Positions 17,216 to 24,278 of a stretch of DNA of 38,876 nucleotides are shown here, piece by piece. Below the pieces are notes generated by a model that made no database searches, had not been told where the DNA came from, and was given only the letters and a program-made list of their open reading frames with translations. The first letter of the stretch is position 1. Each line of letters begins with the position of its first letter. Both the position numbers and the translations under genes were made by a program. The stretch is from Chitinophagaceae bacterium (lineage in GTDB: Bacteria > Bacteroidota > Bacteroidia > Chitinophagales > Chitinophagaceae). The stretch is taken from the NCBI GenBank assembly GCA_027486835.1, contig JAIXOJ010000018.1:1-38876 (forward strand), in the 5' to 3' direction.

Positions 17216-17255
17216 AATTCCCCTCTCGAGGGGTGGCGGAACGCCGGGGTGGTGA
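17216..17255. repeat. REP-like palindromic element
   Basis: CCCCTCTCGAGGGG is a near-perfect palindrome. It is followed by GTGGCGGAACGCC, a second small hairpin, and a GGGGTGGTG tail. The pattern, a hairpin plus a GGGGTG tail, is that of REP elements mobilised by RAYT-type transposases in Bacteroidota. No such transposase is in the window. Confidence 0.5.
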
Positions 17256-17795
17256 TTTCGCAACGGTTAATCAAGTAAAAAACACGAGTCACTTTTTATA
17301 GTACTCCCTATATTAACAATACCAACCCTTTTGATTATACAGATATGGCCAGAATGGACGGTAATTACTTTGATAGGCATTATAGGGTGTCAAAAAACTC
17401 CTATTTATTTATAAAAGAAACGGCTTGTTGAGAAAAAAAGAGGGATAGTTTGGAGGAAAGTTTTTGTTTTTCTGATCTAAGATGGAATAAACATTCTTTT
17501 GAAAAAAAAGATGCAGGACCGAAATGCCATGTATCAATATACGAAGCCCATGGGGTCGGGATAGAAAGCAAGTAGAATAGGACGCCAAGCCAAAAGTTAC
17601 GCTTAAGGAAGGACAAGATCGAAAGTTACGAACTACAAACTCGCACCACTGGGGAATTGAAACGTTGCGATGTCTAAATTGGTAACGTCTAAGCGATGGG
17701 ATAAGAAACTGTTTCGAGATATGAGCGACCTCAATTTTTTTTATGCAACTAATAGAAGTTAATATTCACCGATTATTGTTTTTTTTGAATTAAAT

Positions 17796-19751
17796 TTATT
17801 GATAATTTTCTAATTCTTTTAACCCACTTAAGTATTCAGATGGTATCATTTTTTTTAGGTATGATAGATTCCAAGGCATGATTCTGCTTTTAGGATAAGA
17901 TAAATACAATGCTCGTTTAGCCCTTGTTACAGCAACATAAAAAATGTTTTTTTCTTCCACCAATGCTTGGCCTCCAGCAATTTTACTTTTATAGTAAGGC
18001 AAAGAACCATCGTCCAGGCCAACTACAAATACAATCGGGAATTCAAGCCCTTTTGTTAGATGGATTGTACTTAAAACAACTCCTTTTTCTTCTTTTTTGG
18101 GGATAATCAAACCTAATGAAAGTTGTGTCCTAAAGTGGGAAAGCGATTTCAAGTCCGAAGCTGTATTTTTTGAATAATGGCTATATACCTTTTCTATCCC
18201 TTCCATATCATATTGTATTGCTGCGATCTCGTCTTCCATACTTTTTCCATATTCCGCCTTTGGTTCATTTACCGTCTGTAATTCCTCCTGAGCATATTTT
18301 CCCTTGATGGGCTGTAATGCCTCCCTCAAATTAAATTTCTTCTGTTCGCTTAAAATAGTCCAGCTTTTAATCAGTGTATTGTAAGCATCTTTTTCGTTTT
18401 CGCCTATGAAATCAATCAATTTTCTAAGTTTTTCTAACCCGGTTAATTTCCCAAACCCATCATTGACTTCTACTATGGAATAAATAGTGAGTATTTCCGA
18501 AAAGTGCAAAACATCCAAAGGATTGATCAATACCCTTAAGCCAAGATCAAACACTTTCATGAGTTGGCTATCTAAGTACAAGCCGTCTGCGTTCCTTTTT
18601 AAGTAATAATCTATCTCTCTATTTTTCAGTTCATCTTCTACATGTTTCAATAAATATCTATTCCTTGCCAAAATCGCTATATCGTTTTCTTTTATTGGAA
18701 ATGGGCATCCGTCCTCTTCATAAACCCTTTTTGCCAAATAAGATTCTACTTCGTCAACTATGGCTTTGGCTTCTTCGATTTCAGTTTCGCAGTTGTCAAA
18801 AATCCTGAACTTGCCTGTCAATTGTGTATCATGACCTTGCATACCCTCACTGAATATTTTGTTTGCCACCTGGATGATGACTTTTGCTGAGCGGTAATTG
18901 GTATTCAGATGTATTGTTTTTGCCTTGAAATCATTTACAAATTGTTGTTCCATATATGCAATGTCAGAACCATTAAAATGGTACAACGATTGTTTGATGT
19001 CACCTACCATCATTACATTGTTGTTTTCCCCATTACAAATGATTCTAAGCAGTTCATATTGGGCAAAATTTAAGTCTTGGGCTTCATCAATGAAAATGTA
19101 TTTGTATTGTTTACGGAACAATTTAGCAATTGCTTCCCTATCAGAAAAAATCTGATAGGCTTTTATCAAAACATCATCAAAATCCATGGCATTCTGAAGT
19201 GTCAGGAGGTCGTTGTATTCCCTGTACATTTTTTGGATCAATTCTTTCTCTTTGTCACTGTCCAAAAAATCAAATTTTTCAATGCCCTTTAAATGCTTTT
19301 TTTTCTTACTGATGTAAGTAAGCGCATTACTAATAAAAAGTTGTTGCCCTTTGGCATCTTTGTTTTCGTAGTGCTTTCTCAAATCCCAGTTTTCTGGTTT
19401 TTCAAAAACCTGTATCAATAGGTTTGTCCTATCCTCGTTTTTCTCAAAAATATGGGGCTGTTCTTTCAGGCCTATTGCATATCCATGGCTTTGAATTACG
19501 TCCAAACAAAAACTATGAAAAGTACCTACAAAAGCCCGTTTTTCGATTCCTTTTATGTCTTTTAGCCGATCTTTTAGTTCATCAGCGGCTTTATTAGTAA
19601 AGGTTAGAGCCAATACATGGAATTTAAATTCTTGATTCTCAAGCAACCTTTCTATTCGCTTAGTCAGCACACTGGTTTTTCCACTGCCGGCACTTGCCAT
19701 TACCAATAATGCACCTTCGTTATGATTGATGATTTCTTCTTGTACGTTCAT
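17796..19751 (-). CDS. gajB: UvrD-like helicase of a Gabija-type defence system
   Basis: This 651-residue superfamily 1A helicase has the full motif set: Walker A ASAGSGKTS (19-27), LALTFTNKAADEL, VGTFHSF, Walker B IDEAQD (221-226), VGDIKQSLYHFNGSD (249-263), LNTNYRS (282-288), STIHLTKGLEFPIVF (561-575) and YVAVTRAK (605-612). Its ATG overlaps the stop of the upstream OLD-type nuclease gene by four bases (ATGA), so the two are translated together. An OLD nuclease followed by a UvrD helicase is the composition of the Gabija anti-phage system, in which GajB senses DNA ends or damage and activates GajA. The prototype GajB is shorter (about 494 residues, recalled); the extra length here is mostly in the middle (about 300-540). 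A stand-alone repair helicase is the alternative, made less likely by the overlap. Confidence 0.85.
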   Translation of the reverse strand: MNVQEEIINHNEGALLVMASAGSGKTSVLTKRIERLLENQEFKFHVLALTFTNKAADELKDRLKDIKGIEKRAFVGTFHSFCLDVIQSHGYAIGLKEQPHIFEKNEDRTNLLIQVFEKPENWDLRKHYENKDAKGQQLFISNALTYISKKKKHLKGIEKFDFLDSDKEKELIQKMYREYNDLLTLQNAMDFDDVLIKAYQIFSDREAIAKLFRKQYKYIFIDEAQDLNFAQYELLRIICNGENNNVMMVGDIKQSLYHFNGSDIAYMEQQFVNDFKAKTIHLNTNYRSAKVIIQVANKIFSEGMQGHDTQLTGKFRIFDNCETEIEEAKAIVDEVESYLAKRVYEEDGCPFPIKENDIAILARNRYLLKHVEDELKNREIDYYLKRNADGLYLDSQLMKVFDLGLRVLINPLDVLHFSEILTIYSIVEVNDGFGKLTGLEKLRKLIDFIGENEKDAYNTLIKSWTILSEQKKFNLREALQPIKGKYAQEELQTVNEPKAEYGKSMEDEIAAIQYDMEGIEKVYSHYSKNTASDLKSLSHFRTQLSLGLIIPKKEEKGVVLSTIHLTKGLEFPIVFVVGLDDGSLPYYKSKIAGGQALVEEKNIFYVAVTRAKRALYLSYPKSRIMPWNLSYLKKMIPSEYLSGLKELENYQ

Positions 19752-21679
19752 AACAATTCTATTTTTAAATCAATAGCAATTTTGTTGAAAAGATCATCTA
19801 TTTTGGGAGGAAAGATGGTCTTGCCATTTGCGTCTTTCTTTGAAATTATCGCATTGGCTATTACTGTTGCAAACTGGGTTTTATTTCCATGCAAAACATC
19901 AAGTAAAGCATCTTTCCGACCTTCAATGGTGTTTGTTTTATAATCTCTTATTTCGCGATTTTTCTTTGGTTGTCCATGATATTGTTGAATATAATCATCC
20001 AGATAATTTTCTTTATTTTCAGCTTGATTTAATTTTGTGATTATTTCATCAACAAAACCATTTTCAATAACATACTGCTCAAAATCATAAATATCCAAGA
20101 CAAAAAGCGAATCAAACATTTGACTTCCAATAGATTCTTCAATTTGTTCCTTTACTTTGGTTTCCGTATTATCATCGCCATCGCCATCGCCATCGCTCAA
20201 GATATACCACTTAATGTTTAAGAATTTTGCAAGGGTCAAAAAGGGTTTGTAATTTTCCTTTCCGCCAACACCGATGAAATTAATTCCCAATTCAAAGGGG
20301 TGTCGGCCAATTTTTTCTTTAGCTAAAATTGGCAATGCTTGTTCTTCCGTTTCGCCTTCAAAGAATACCAATGCTTTTGAAAACAAAGCTTCTCCTCTAG
20401 AATTTAAAATATTCCGTTCAATTTTACGTTTTTCTTCCTTATTGATTTTGCCCCTTTTTTCTAAGAGCAATCTTTCTTTTTCTTTCTGTAGCCCCTTTTT
20501 TTGACTATTTGGTGTAATGGGGTTTTCTAATTCAACTTTTATTTCTCCAATTCTCTTTTCTATTGGTTCTGAAAATTGTAATTGCCCAACTTTTAAGTCA
20601 ACCCCATCTTTATAAAAATGCCGCAAGTCCATCAAATCACATTGTACAGCAACAAAAGGGGAGTGTGTACTGATAATTTTTTGTCCAGATATATTTGACA
20701 GTTGATGATATAATTGCCTTTGCGCATTGGGGTGCAAATGTGCTTCTGGTTCTTCCAAAGCAAGAATAGGAAAATAAGGGTCATTATTTTCTTCCTGCCA
20801 AGCAATGAATGCATTTAAAGTAAGCAATGAAGCCCAGCTCCGTGTTCCCATTCCGTGGTATTCCAATGGAAAACTTTGTGCCCCAGTATCATTAAAGTGG
20901 ATGTTGAGGTTTCTTCCAATATCCTTAATTTTTTTGTTTATTGGAGAAATTTCAACCCCGTCAGAACCAGAAGACAATACGGTTTCGTTTAGTTTCTTCA
21001 ATTTCTCCTTTAGTTTTTCCAAGTTTGGGCTTGCTGCAATAATATCAGCGTTCAATTGATTGATTTGGGATTCTATGGGTGCAATTTTACTAGGGTCAAT
21101 ATCAGGCTTATTGGTCATTCGTCCTAAAAACGAACTTCTATCCTTTAGGTCGGCTTGAATATCCCTTTGTGCATCAACAAAAATCAAGGGGATTGATTCC
21201 AATTTTTGAAATCCTTTTTCTTCAATATTTGTGTTCTGCCAGTCATTAAAAATCAACCATTCCTTCAGTACAAATGTTTCCTGTCTGAATGTTTGAATGA
21301 GTGCATCAAACTTGTATTTTGTTCTAAAAGCAAAGAATTCTTGATCATCTAAATCAGCTTTTAAGTTGCCACTGATTCCATTACAATCAGCCCAATTAGG
21401 TGAAAATTCTTTTATTCTTTTTCCATTGGCATCAACAGGAATTATTCTTACATCAATAATAATTTCCTTTTCAAATACATCATTGGTGCCATCATCATGT
21501 ACATCTTCCCTGTTTACAATTTTGCGGTCAATGCCAAGTGCCAAATGCATAGCCCTTAGAAAAGATGTTTTCCCTGCATTGTTTGCTCCAACCAATACGG
21601 TCATCTTAGAAAGCTTGACTTCAAGGTTTTTTATTGCCCTAAAATTGGCAATACGAACTGTATCAATTAATATCCCCAT
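19748..21679 (-). CDS. gajA: OLD-family ATPase/Toprim nuclease of a Gabija-type defence system
   Basis: This 643-residue protein pairs an ABC-type ATPase with a Toprim nuclease. The ATPase has GANNAGKTS (Walker A, 31-39), GMGTRSW (signature, 276-282), ILALEEPEAHLHP (Walker B, 305-317) and STHSP (switch His339). A lysine/glutamate-rich coiled-coil-like segment (about 370-428) leads to the Toprim domain with FFEGETEEQ (Glu441) and LSDGDGDGDD (Asp496-Asp503). Known GajA nicks DNA site-specifically when nucleotide levels drop. The prototype is about 578 residues (recalled), so this one is longer. The Toprim acidic loop is encoded by three GATGGC repeats plus GATGAT, giving more acidic residues than the usual DxD. 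It is followed by the helicase gene with a four-base overlap. No clear promoter was found upstream. Confidence 0.88.
   Translation of the reverse strand: MGILIDTVRIANFRAIKNLEVKLSKMTVLVGANNAGKTSFLRAMHLALGIDRKIVNREDVHDDGTNDVFEKEIIIDVRIIPVDANGKRIKEFSPNWADCNGISGNLKADLDDQEFFAFRTKYKFDALIQTFRQETFVLKEWLIFNDWQNTNIEEKGFQKLESIPLIFVDAQRDIQADLKDRSSFLGRMTNKPDIDPSKIAPIESQINQLNADIIAASPNLEKLKEKLKKLNETVLSSGSDGVEISPINKKIKDIGRNLNIHFNDTGAQSFPLEYHGMGTRSWASLLTLNAFIAWQEENNDPYFPILALEEPEAHLHPNAQRQLYHQLSNISGQKIISTHSPFVAVQCDLMDLRHFYKDGVDLKVGQLQFSEPIEKRIGEIKVELENPITPNSQKKGLQKEKERLLLEKRGKINKEEKRKIERNILNSRGEALFSKALVFFEGETEEQALPILAKEKIGRHPFELGINFIGVGGKENYKPFLTLAKFLNIKWYILSDGDGDGDDNTETKVKEQIEESIGSQMFDSLFVLDIYDFEQYVIENGFVDEIITKLNQAENKENYLDDYIQQYHGQPKKNREIRDYKTNTIEGRKDALLDVLHGNKTQFATVIANAIISKKDANGKTIFPPKIDDLFNKIAIDLKIELL
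20174..20198. repeat. Hexanucleotide repeat inside gajA
   Basis: On the plus strand CATCGC/CATCGC units run in tandem; on the coding strand this is GATGGC three times followed by GATGAT. It encodes the DGDGDGDD stretch of the Toprim active site. Loss or gain of a unit would remove or add two residues (Asp-Gly) without a frameshift. Confidence 0.75.
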
Positions 21680-21823
21680 TGCTTAAAAATTGGTTTTACA
21701 ATTCATTTTTTTTAAGACTAATTATATAATATTTAAAAAAGAAAATAGTAATTCATGATTAAGAAAGAATTCTGTTACTTTAATCTGCAATGATAAATAA
21801 ATGTTTGTTGCCTTTAAAGTATT

Positions 21824-21913
21824 ATGTCACAAACCCCAACATATTTAGTTGCATATTTTGCATTACTACTTTTTTGCTTATTCGTGTACAAATTCTATAC
21901 TGAAATTTATTAG
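21824..21913 (+). CDS. Possible 29-residue membrane peptide
   Basis: A short open frame, divergent from gajA, would encode MSQTPTYLVAYFALLLFCLF plus VYKFYTEIY: one transmembrane helix with a short polar N terminus and a basic/aromatic end. That is the shape of type I toxins and of small accessory membrane subunits. Evidence is weak: such a frame can arise by chance in AT-rich DNA, and upstream I see only a poor match to a -7 element. If real, its position beside the defence operon would be of interest. It is offered as a candidate only. Confidence 0.25.
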   Translation: MSQTPTYLVAYFALLLFCLFVYKFYTEIY

Positions 21914-22004
21914 CTTAAAACACATGGATAATACTGTTGGGAATTATTTGTAAATATATGTTTAAAGTGGTTACAATAATTTAGTTTGAACACAGCCCCC
22001 CCCC

Positions 22005-22038
22005 AAAAAAAAATGGGATTTCCCTAGAAATCCCATTT
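22005..22038 (-). terminator. Terminator of the hypothetical gene
   Basis: AAATGGGATTTC (22011-22022) pairs perfectly with GAAATCCCATTT (22027-22038) around a CCTA loop. On the minus strand the hairpin is followed by nine Ts and then nine Gs. The strong stem could also slow plus-strand transcription. Confidence 0.85.
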
Positions 22039-22059
22039 CCCAAAGTAGTTAAGTAACCA

Positions 22060-22977
22060 TTACTTCTTATCCAAAAGCACACTCACCACAATCTCCTTAC
22101 CCCGAATCACCTTAGCAGTCACCGTTTTGTCTTGATACCCATCACAGGTAACTAGAAACTGTCGGTCACCCTGCATAATTCCTTCAATGGTTTTCGAATC
22201 ACCTTTAGTTGTTTTATTATTAGAAAGGCTTTTAATTTTTGCATTAGGTAAAATTTCGTTGGTAGCCGCGTCCTTCACCTCAAAACTGGCTTTATTGCTG
22301 CGAGTACCCAATTTTTCTACCTTTTTTAATTTCTTTATAGCGTTATAAAATTCGGGAAAGTCAGCCTTGAAATGAATACCAAGGTCAACCATCTCGTTAA
22401 TATTACCTCCCAGCACTTTTATCTTCGCATTAATGTCTTCATTGGCCTGAATTGCTGGCAAAGCCACCACTTCGGCCTTACCAATCATATCATTAAAACT
22501 CTTGGCTTTGCTCAAAATACCATCCAAATGTTTTTGTTCAATTTTATATTTCAGAAACAAAGGATCTTTATCGGTAATCAACACCGTTAAAGGTTCAAAA
22601 ATATTTTCGAAATAAGGGTAAATTTCCGTTTCCAGCATATTACTCTTTATATCAGAATAGGTGGCATGCATCGATTTCAATAAATCTGTCTTACCCGCTT
22701 TAGTCGCATAGTGTTTTAATGGATCAATATAAGGTTGAAACGTATCTGCAATGTTCAAGCGAAGCGCTTTTTTGTCCTCAGTAATCGAATGAGAATAACC
22801 GTAATCTTTCAAGGGTATTATTTTCCCTAAATCATCATAACCGATTAAAAAAGTATCAGCCACTTCCTGAAAAGGAGTGTATCCCTGCGCTATTTTTTTA
22901 TTGTCTTTATCTGTTAGCAACAGTTTAAAAGTGTTAATGCGCCTTATTTCATTGTTTTGTGGATTATTTAGTGCCAT
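22060..22977 (-). CDS. Hypothetical protein with C-terminal carboxypeptidase-regulatory-like domain
   Basis: This 305-residue protein has no signal peptide or membrane segment. Residues 1-225 look mainly helical (FKLLLTDKDNKKIAQGYTPF, YGYSHSITEDKKALRLNIAD, IYPYFENIFEPLTVLITDKD). Residues about 230-305 form a beta-rich domain (ASFEVKDAATNEILPNAKI ... GDRQFLVTCDGYQDKTVTAKV) like the carboxypeptidase-regulatory or PEGA-type beta-sandwich, which in Bacteroidota usually sits at the N terminus of exported proteins. A cytoplasmic protein with it at the C terminus is less usual. It is not part of known Gabija systems, and a strong terminator and 380 bases separate it from gajA. A TATTTTTG element at 23004-23011 may be its promoter. 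The function is unknown. Confidence 0.6.
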   Translation of the reverse strand: MALNNPQNNEIRRINTFKLLLTDKDNKKIAQGYTPFQEVADTFLIGYDDLGKIIPLKDYGYSHSITEDKKALRLNIADTFQPYIDPLKHYATKAGKTDLLKSMHATYSDIKSNMLETEIYPYFENIFEPLTVLITDKDPLFLKYKIEQKHLDGILSKAKSFNDMIGKAEVVALPAIQANEDINAKIKVLGGNINEMVDLGIHFKADFPEFYNAIKKLKKVEKLGTRSNKASFEVKDAATNEILPNAKIKSLSNNKTTKGDSKTIEGIMQGDRQFLVTCDGYQDKTVTAKVIRGKEIVVSVLLDKK

Positions 22978-23003
22978 AGTGAATTTAGTTTAAGATTAGA
23001 TGA

Positions 23004-23011
23004 CAAAAATA
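23004..23011 (-). promoter_or_regulatory. Possible -7 element for the hypothetical gene
   Basis: On the minus strand TATTTTTG fits TAnnTTTG, 26 bases ahead of the ATG at 22977. No TTG/TTTG at the right distance was seen, so this is a weak call. Confidence 0.35.
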
Positions 23012-23230
23012 GAAAGCGATATGATAAATGCTACATCTGTAATGTTAATTCATTGTTAATAAATTAAAGATGTTGGACTTGTTATAATATCGCTGTTTTA
23101 GCCTACTTGTTTCACTCATTTTTTAAACCTAGAAAAGCACAAAAACGATCTCTAATAATATTCATCTAGTTACTAATTTATCAATGAAAGCTTTAAAAAA
23201 TTAGTAGTATTTGCCCAAGTTTTTAATCTA

Positions 23231-23419
23231 ATTACCAGAATATCCTTAAAAGTCACTAGAGTATCCTTAAAAGTCACCAGAGTATCCTTAAAAGTCACTC
23301 GAGTATCCTTAAAAGTCACTCGAGTATCCTTAAAAGTCACTCGAGTATCCTTAAAAGTCACTCGAGTATCCTCAATAGTCACTCGAGTATCCTTAAAAGT
23401 CACTCGAGTATCCTCAAGA
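23231..23419. repeat. Tandem array 1: nine 21-bp units
   Basis: Nine head-to-tail units of exactly 21 bp start at 23231, 23252, 23273, 23294, 23315, 23336, 23357, 23378 and 23399. The main unit begins GTCACTCGAG and ends TATCCTTAAAA. Units 1-3 are diverged in the first half (ATTACCAGAA, GTCACTAGAG, GTCACCAGAG), units 4-6 and 8 are identical, and units 7 and 9 end CTCAATA and CTCAAGA. There are no spacers, so this is not CRISPR. A period of 21 bp equals two helical turns, placing each unit on the same face of DNA. Confidence 0.95.
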
Positions 23420-23510
23420 ATCCCCGCTGATGCGAGCGTATCGGTTAAATCATTCGCTACACACTTTGCTGTATTCCATAATTGTATGATGCCCACACTG
23501 TCACAAGTCG
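23420..23510. repeat. Dispersed element, copy beside array 1
   Basis: The stretch from ATCCCCGCTG through TTTGCTGTATTCCATAATTG to CACTGTCA matches the degenerate copy at 776-850. On the minus strand it reads IIQLWNTAKCVANDL without stops and continues into the array. It may be the unique part of a composite element whose other part is the array. Confidence 0.45.
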
Positions 23511-23526
23511 AACGACCTTGACAGTG
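23496..23526. repeat. Inverted repeat
   Basis: CACTGTCA (23496-23503) and TGACAGTG (23519-23526) are perfectly complementary, with a partly paired interior (AAGTCG / CGACCT). There is no T run, so it is not a typical terminator. The left arm is shared with the element copy at 776-850; the right arm is not. Confidence 0.6.
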
Positions 23527-23629
23527 GGTAGCCTATGGGTATAAATGAATCAAATCAACCCCTATTAATTCCCTTGCTAAGGGAAACTATATCGTAACAC
23601 TGAAAACCGAAAGCGATAGTACCCTTATG

Positions 23630-24055
23630 CTATCTTTTTGCCAAACCAGTTAAGGTGATATTGTATAATTTCTCCCAAATTGTGTACTCCACTTTACATC
23701 TGTTCTTGAGCTCACCAGAAAATATTACTGGAATTGTTTTATTCAGTTGGTTGTTTACAATTGCTGTAACAGGAGGGAACGTAGTATCACAGATGTAAAC
23801 TGTTCGAGTACCATTAGGACCTGCATCAATTAATATCATATATTGTCTGTATCCGCTGTCATTTAGAAAGCAACCAAGACTGGCTTGTTCGTTGGTATAT
23901 TTTTTAATTACCGGGGAATCACAACCGCACGGTAATACTTTAGTCGATTTCACGGTGTCTGTTTTCACAGCATTTGGTTCTGTGTGATTTTTTCCACATC
24001 CCAATCCAATATACAATACTACTACAATAAATAGTTTTACAATAAAAGACTTCAT
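23630..24055 (-). CDS. Small predicted lipoprotein
   Basis: This 141-residue protein starts with MKSFIVKLFIVVVLYIGLGC, a lipoprotein signal whose lipobox LGC is followed by GKNHTEPN, so the mature protein would begin at Cys20. The mature part has two CGCDSP / CFLND-like cysteine motifs and mostly beta character (GTRTVYICDTTFPPVTAIV). It would be anchored to the inner or outer membrane facing the periplasm. No family is recognised. It lies alone, 220 bases from the CLC gene on the same strand. The start at 24055 gives the classic charged-hydrophobic signal layout. Confidence 0.65.
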   Translation of the reverse strand: MKSFIVKLFIVVVLYIGLGCGKNHTEPNAVKTDTVKSTKVLPCGCDSPVIKKYTNEQASLGCFLNDSGYRQYMILIDAGPNGTRTVYICDTTFPPVTAIVNNQLNKTIPVIFSGELKNRCKVEYTIWEKLYNITLTGLAKR

Positions 24056-24278
24056 TGTTTTTATTTTTTATCGTGACTTATTTAATTATTTTAAACTAAA
24101 ACATCTTTGTTAGGAAGGAGTAAAATTGAATTTAAATCATTTGAACTCTCCACCAAGAAAAACCTCAACTTATGTTTGTTGCAATATTATTTATTGTTTC
24201 ATCATTCAATATCTTTTTCATTGTTTTAGGTTTTACAATTTGGTCAACATTATTTAGCAATACCACTTAACAATCTAA

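Larger units (their letters stand above)
17068..17795. other. Gene-poor flank of the defence operon with several small repeats
   Basis: These 728 bases between the AraC gene and the helicase stop contain no convincing gene. They hold short direct repeats of CACTGAGG at 17109-17145, a REP-like double palindrome at 17216-17255, and an AT-rich remainder. A 71-codon minus-strand frame at 17401-17616 has a plausible hydrophobic start but no known relatives that I recognise; it is left out. This looks like a region where accessory DNA has been inserted. Confidence 0.5.
21680..22059. other. Intergenic region upstream of gajA
   Basis: This 380-base AT-rich gap holds a 29-codon hydrophobic open frame on the plus strand (21824-21913), a run of C9 followed by A9 (21996-22013), and the terminator of the hypothetical gene at 22060-22977. 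No strong TTTG/TAnnTTTG promoter for gajA was found by eye. Confidence 0.45.
22978..23629. other. Intergenic region with tandem array 1
   Basis: This 652-base gap contains a possible promoter at 23004-23011, the 9-unit 21-bp array at 23231-23419, the dispersed element at 23420-23510 and a hairpin at 23496-23526. A 107-codon minus-strand frame (23173-23496) runs through the array because 21 is a multiple of three; it is not called as a gene. Confidence 0.5.

Noticed and set aside
17401-17616. 71-codon minus-strand frame with a hydrophobic start
   Set aside because: No recognisable domain, odd composition after residue 40, and it sits in a repeat-rich stretch. It may be a gene remnant, but that cannot be supported.
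23173-23496. 107-codon minus-strand frame through tandem array 1 (DTRVTFK repeated)
   Set aside because: The unit is 21 bp, a multiple of three, so one open unit keeps the whole frame open. There is no independent sign of coding, and the degenerate element copy at 776-850 has stops in the same frame.
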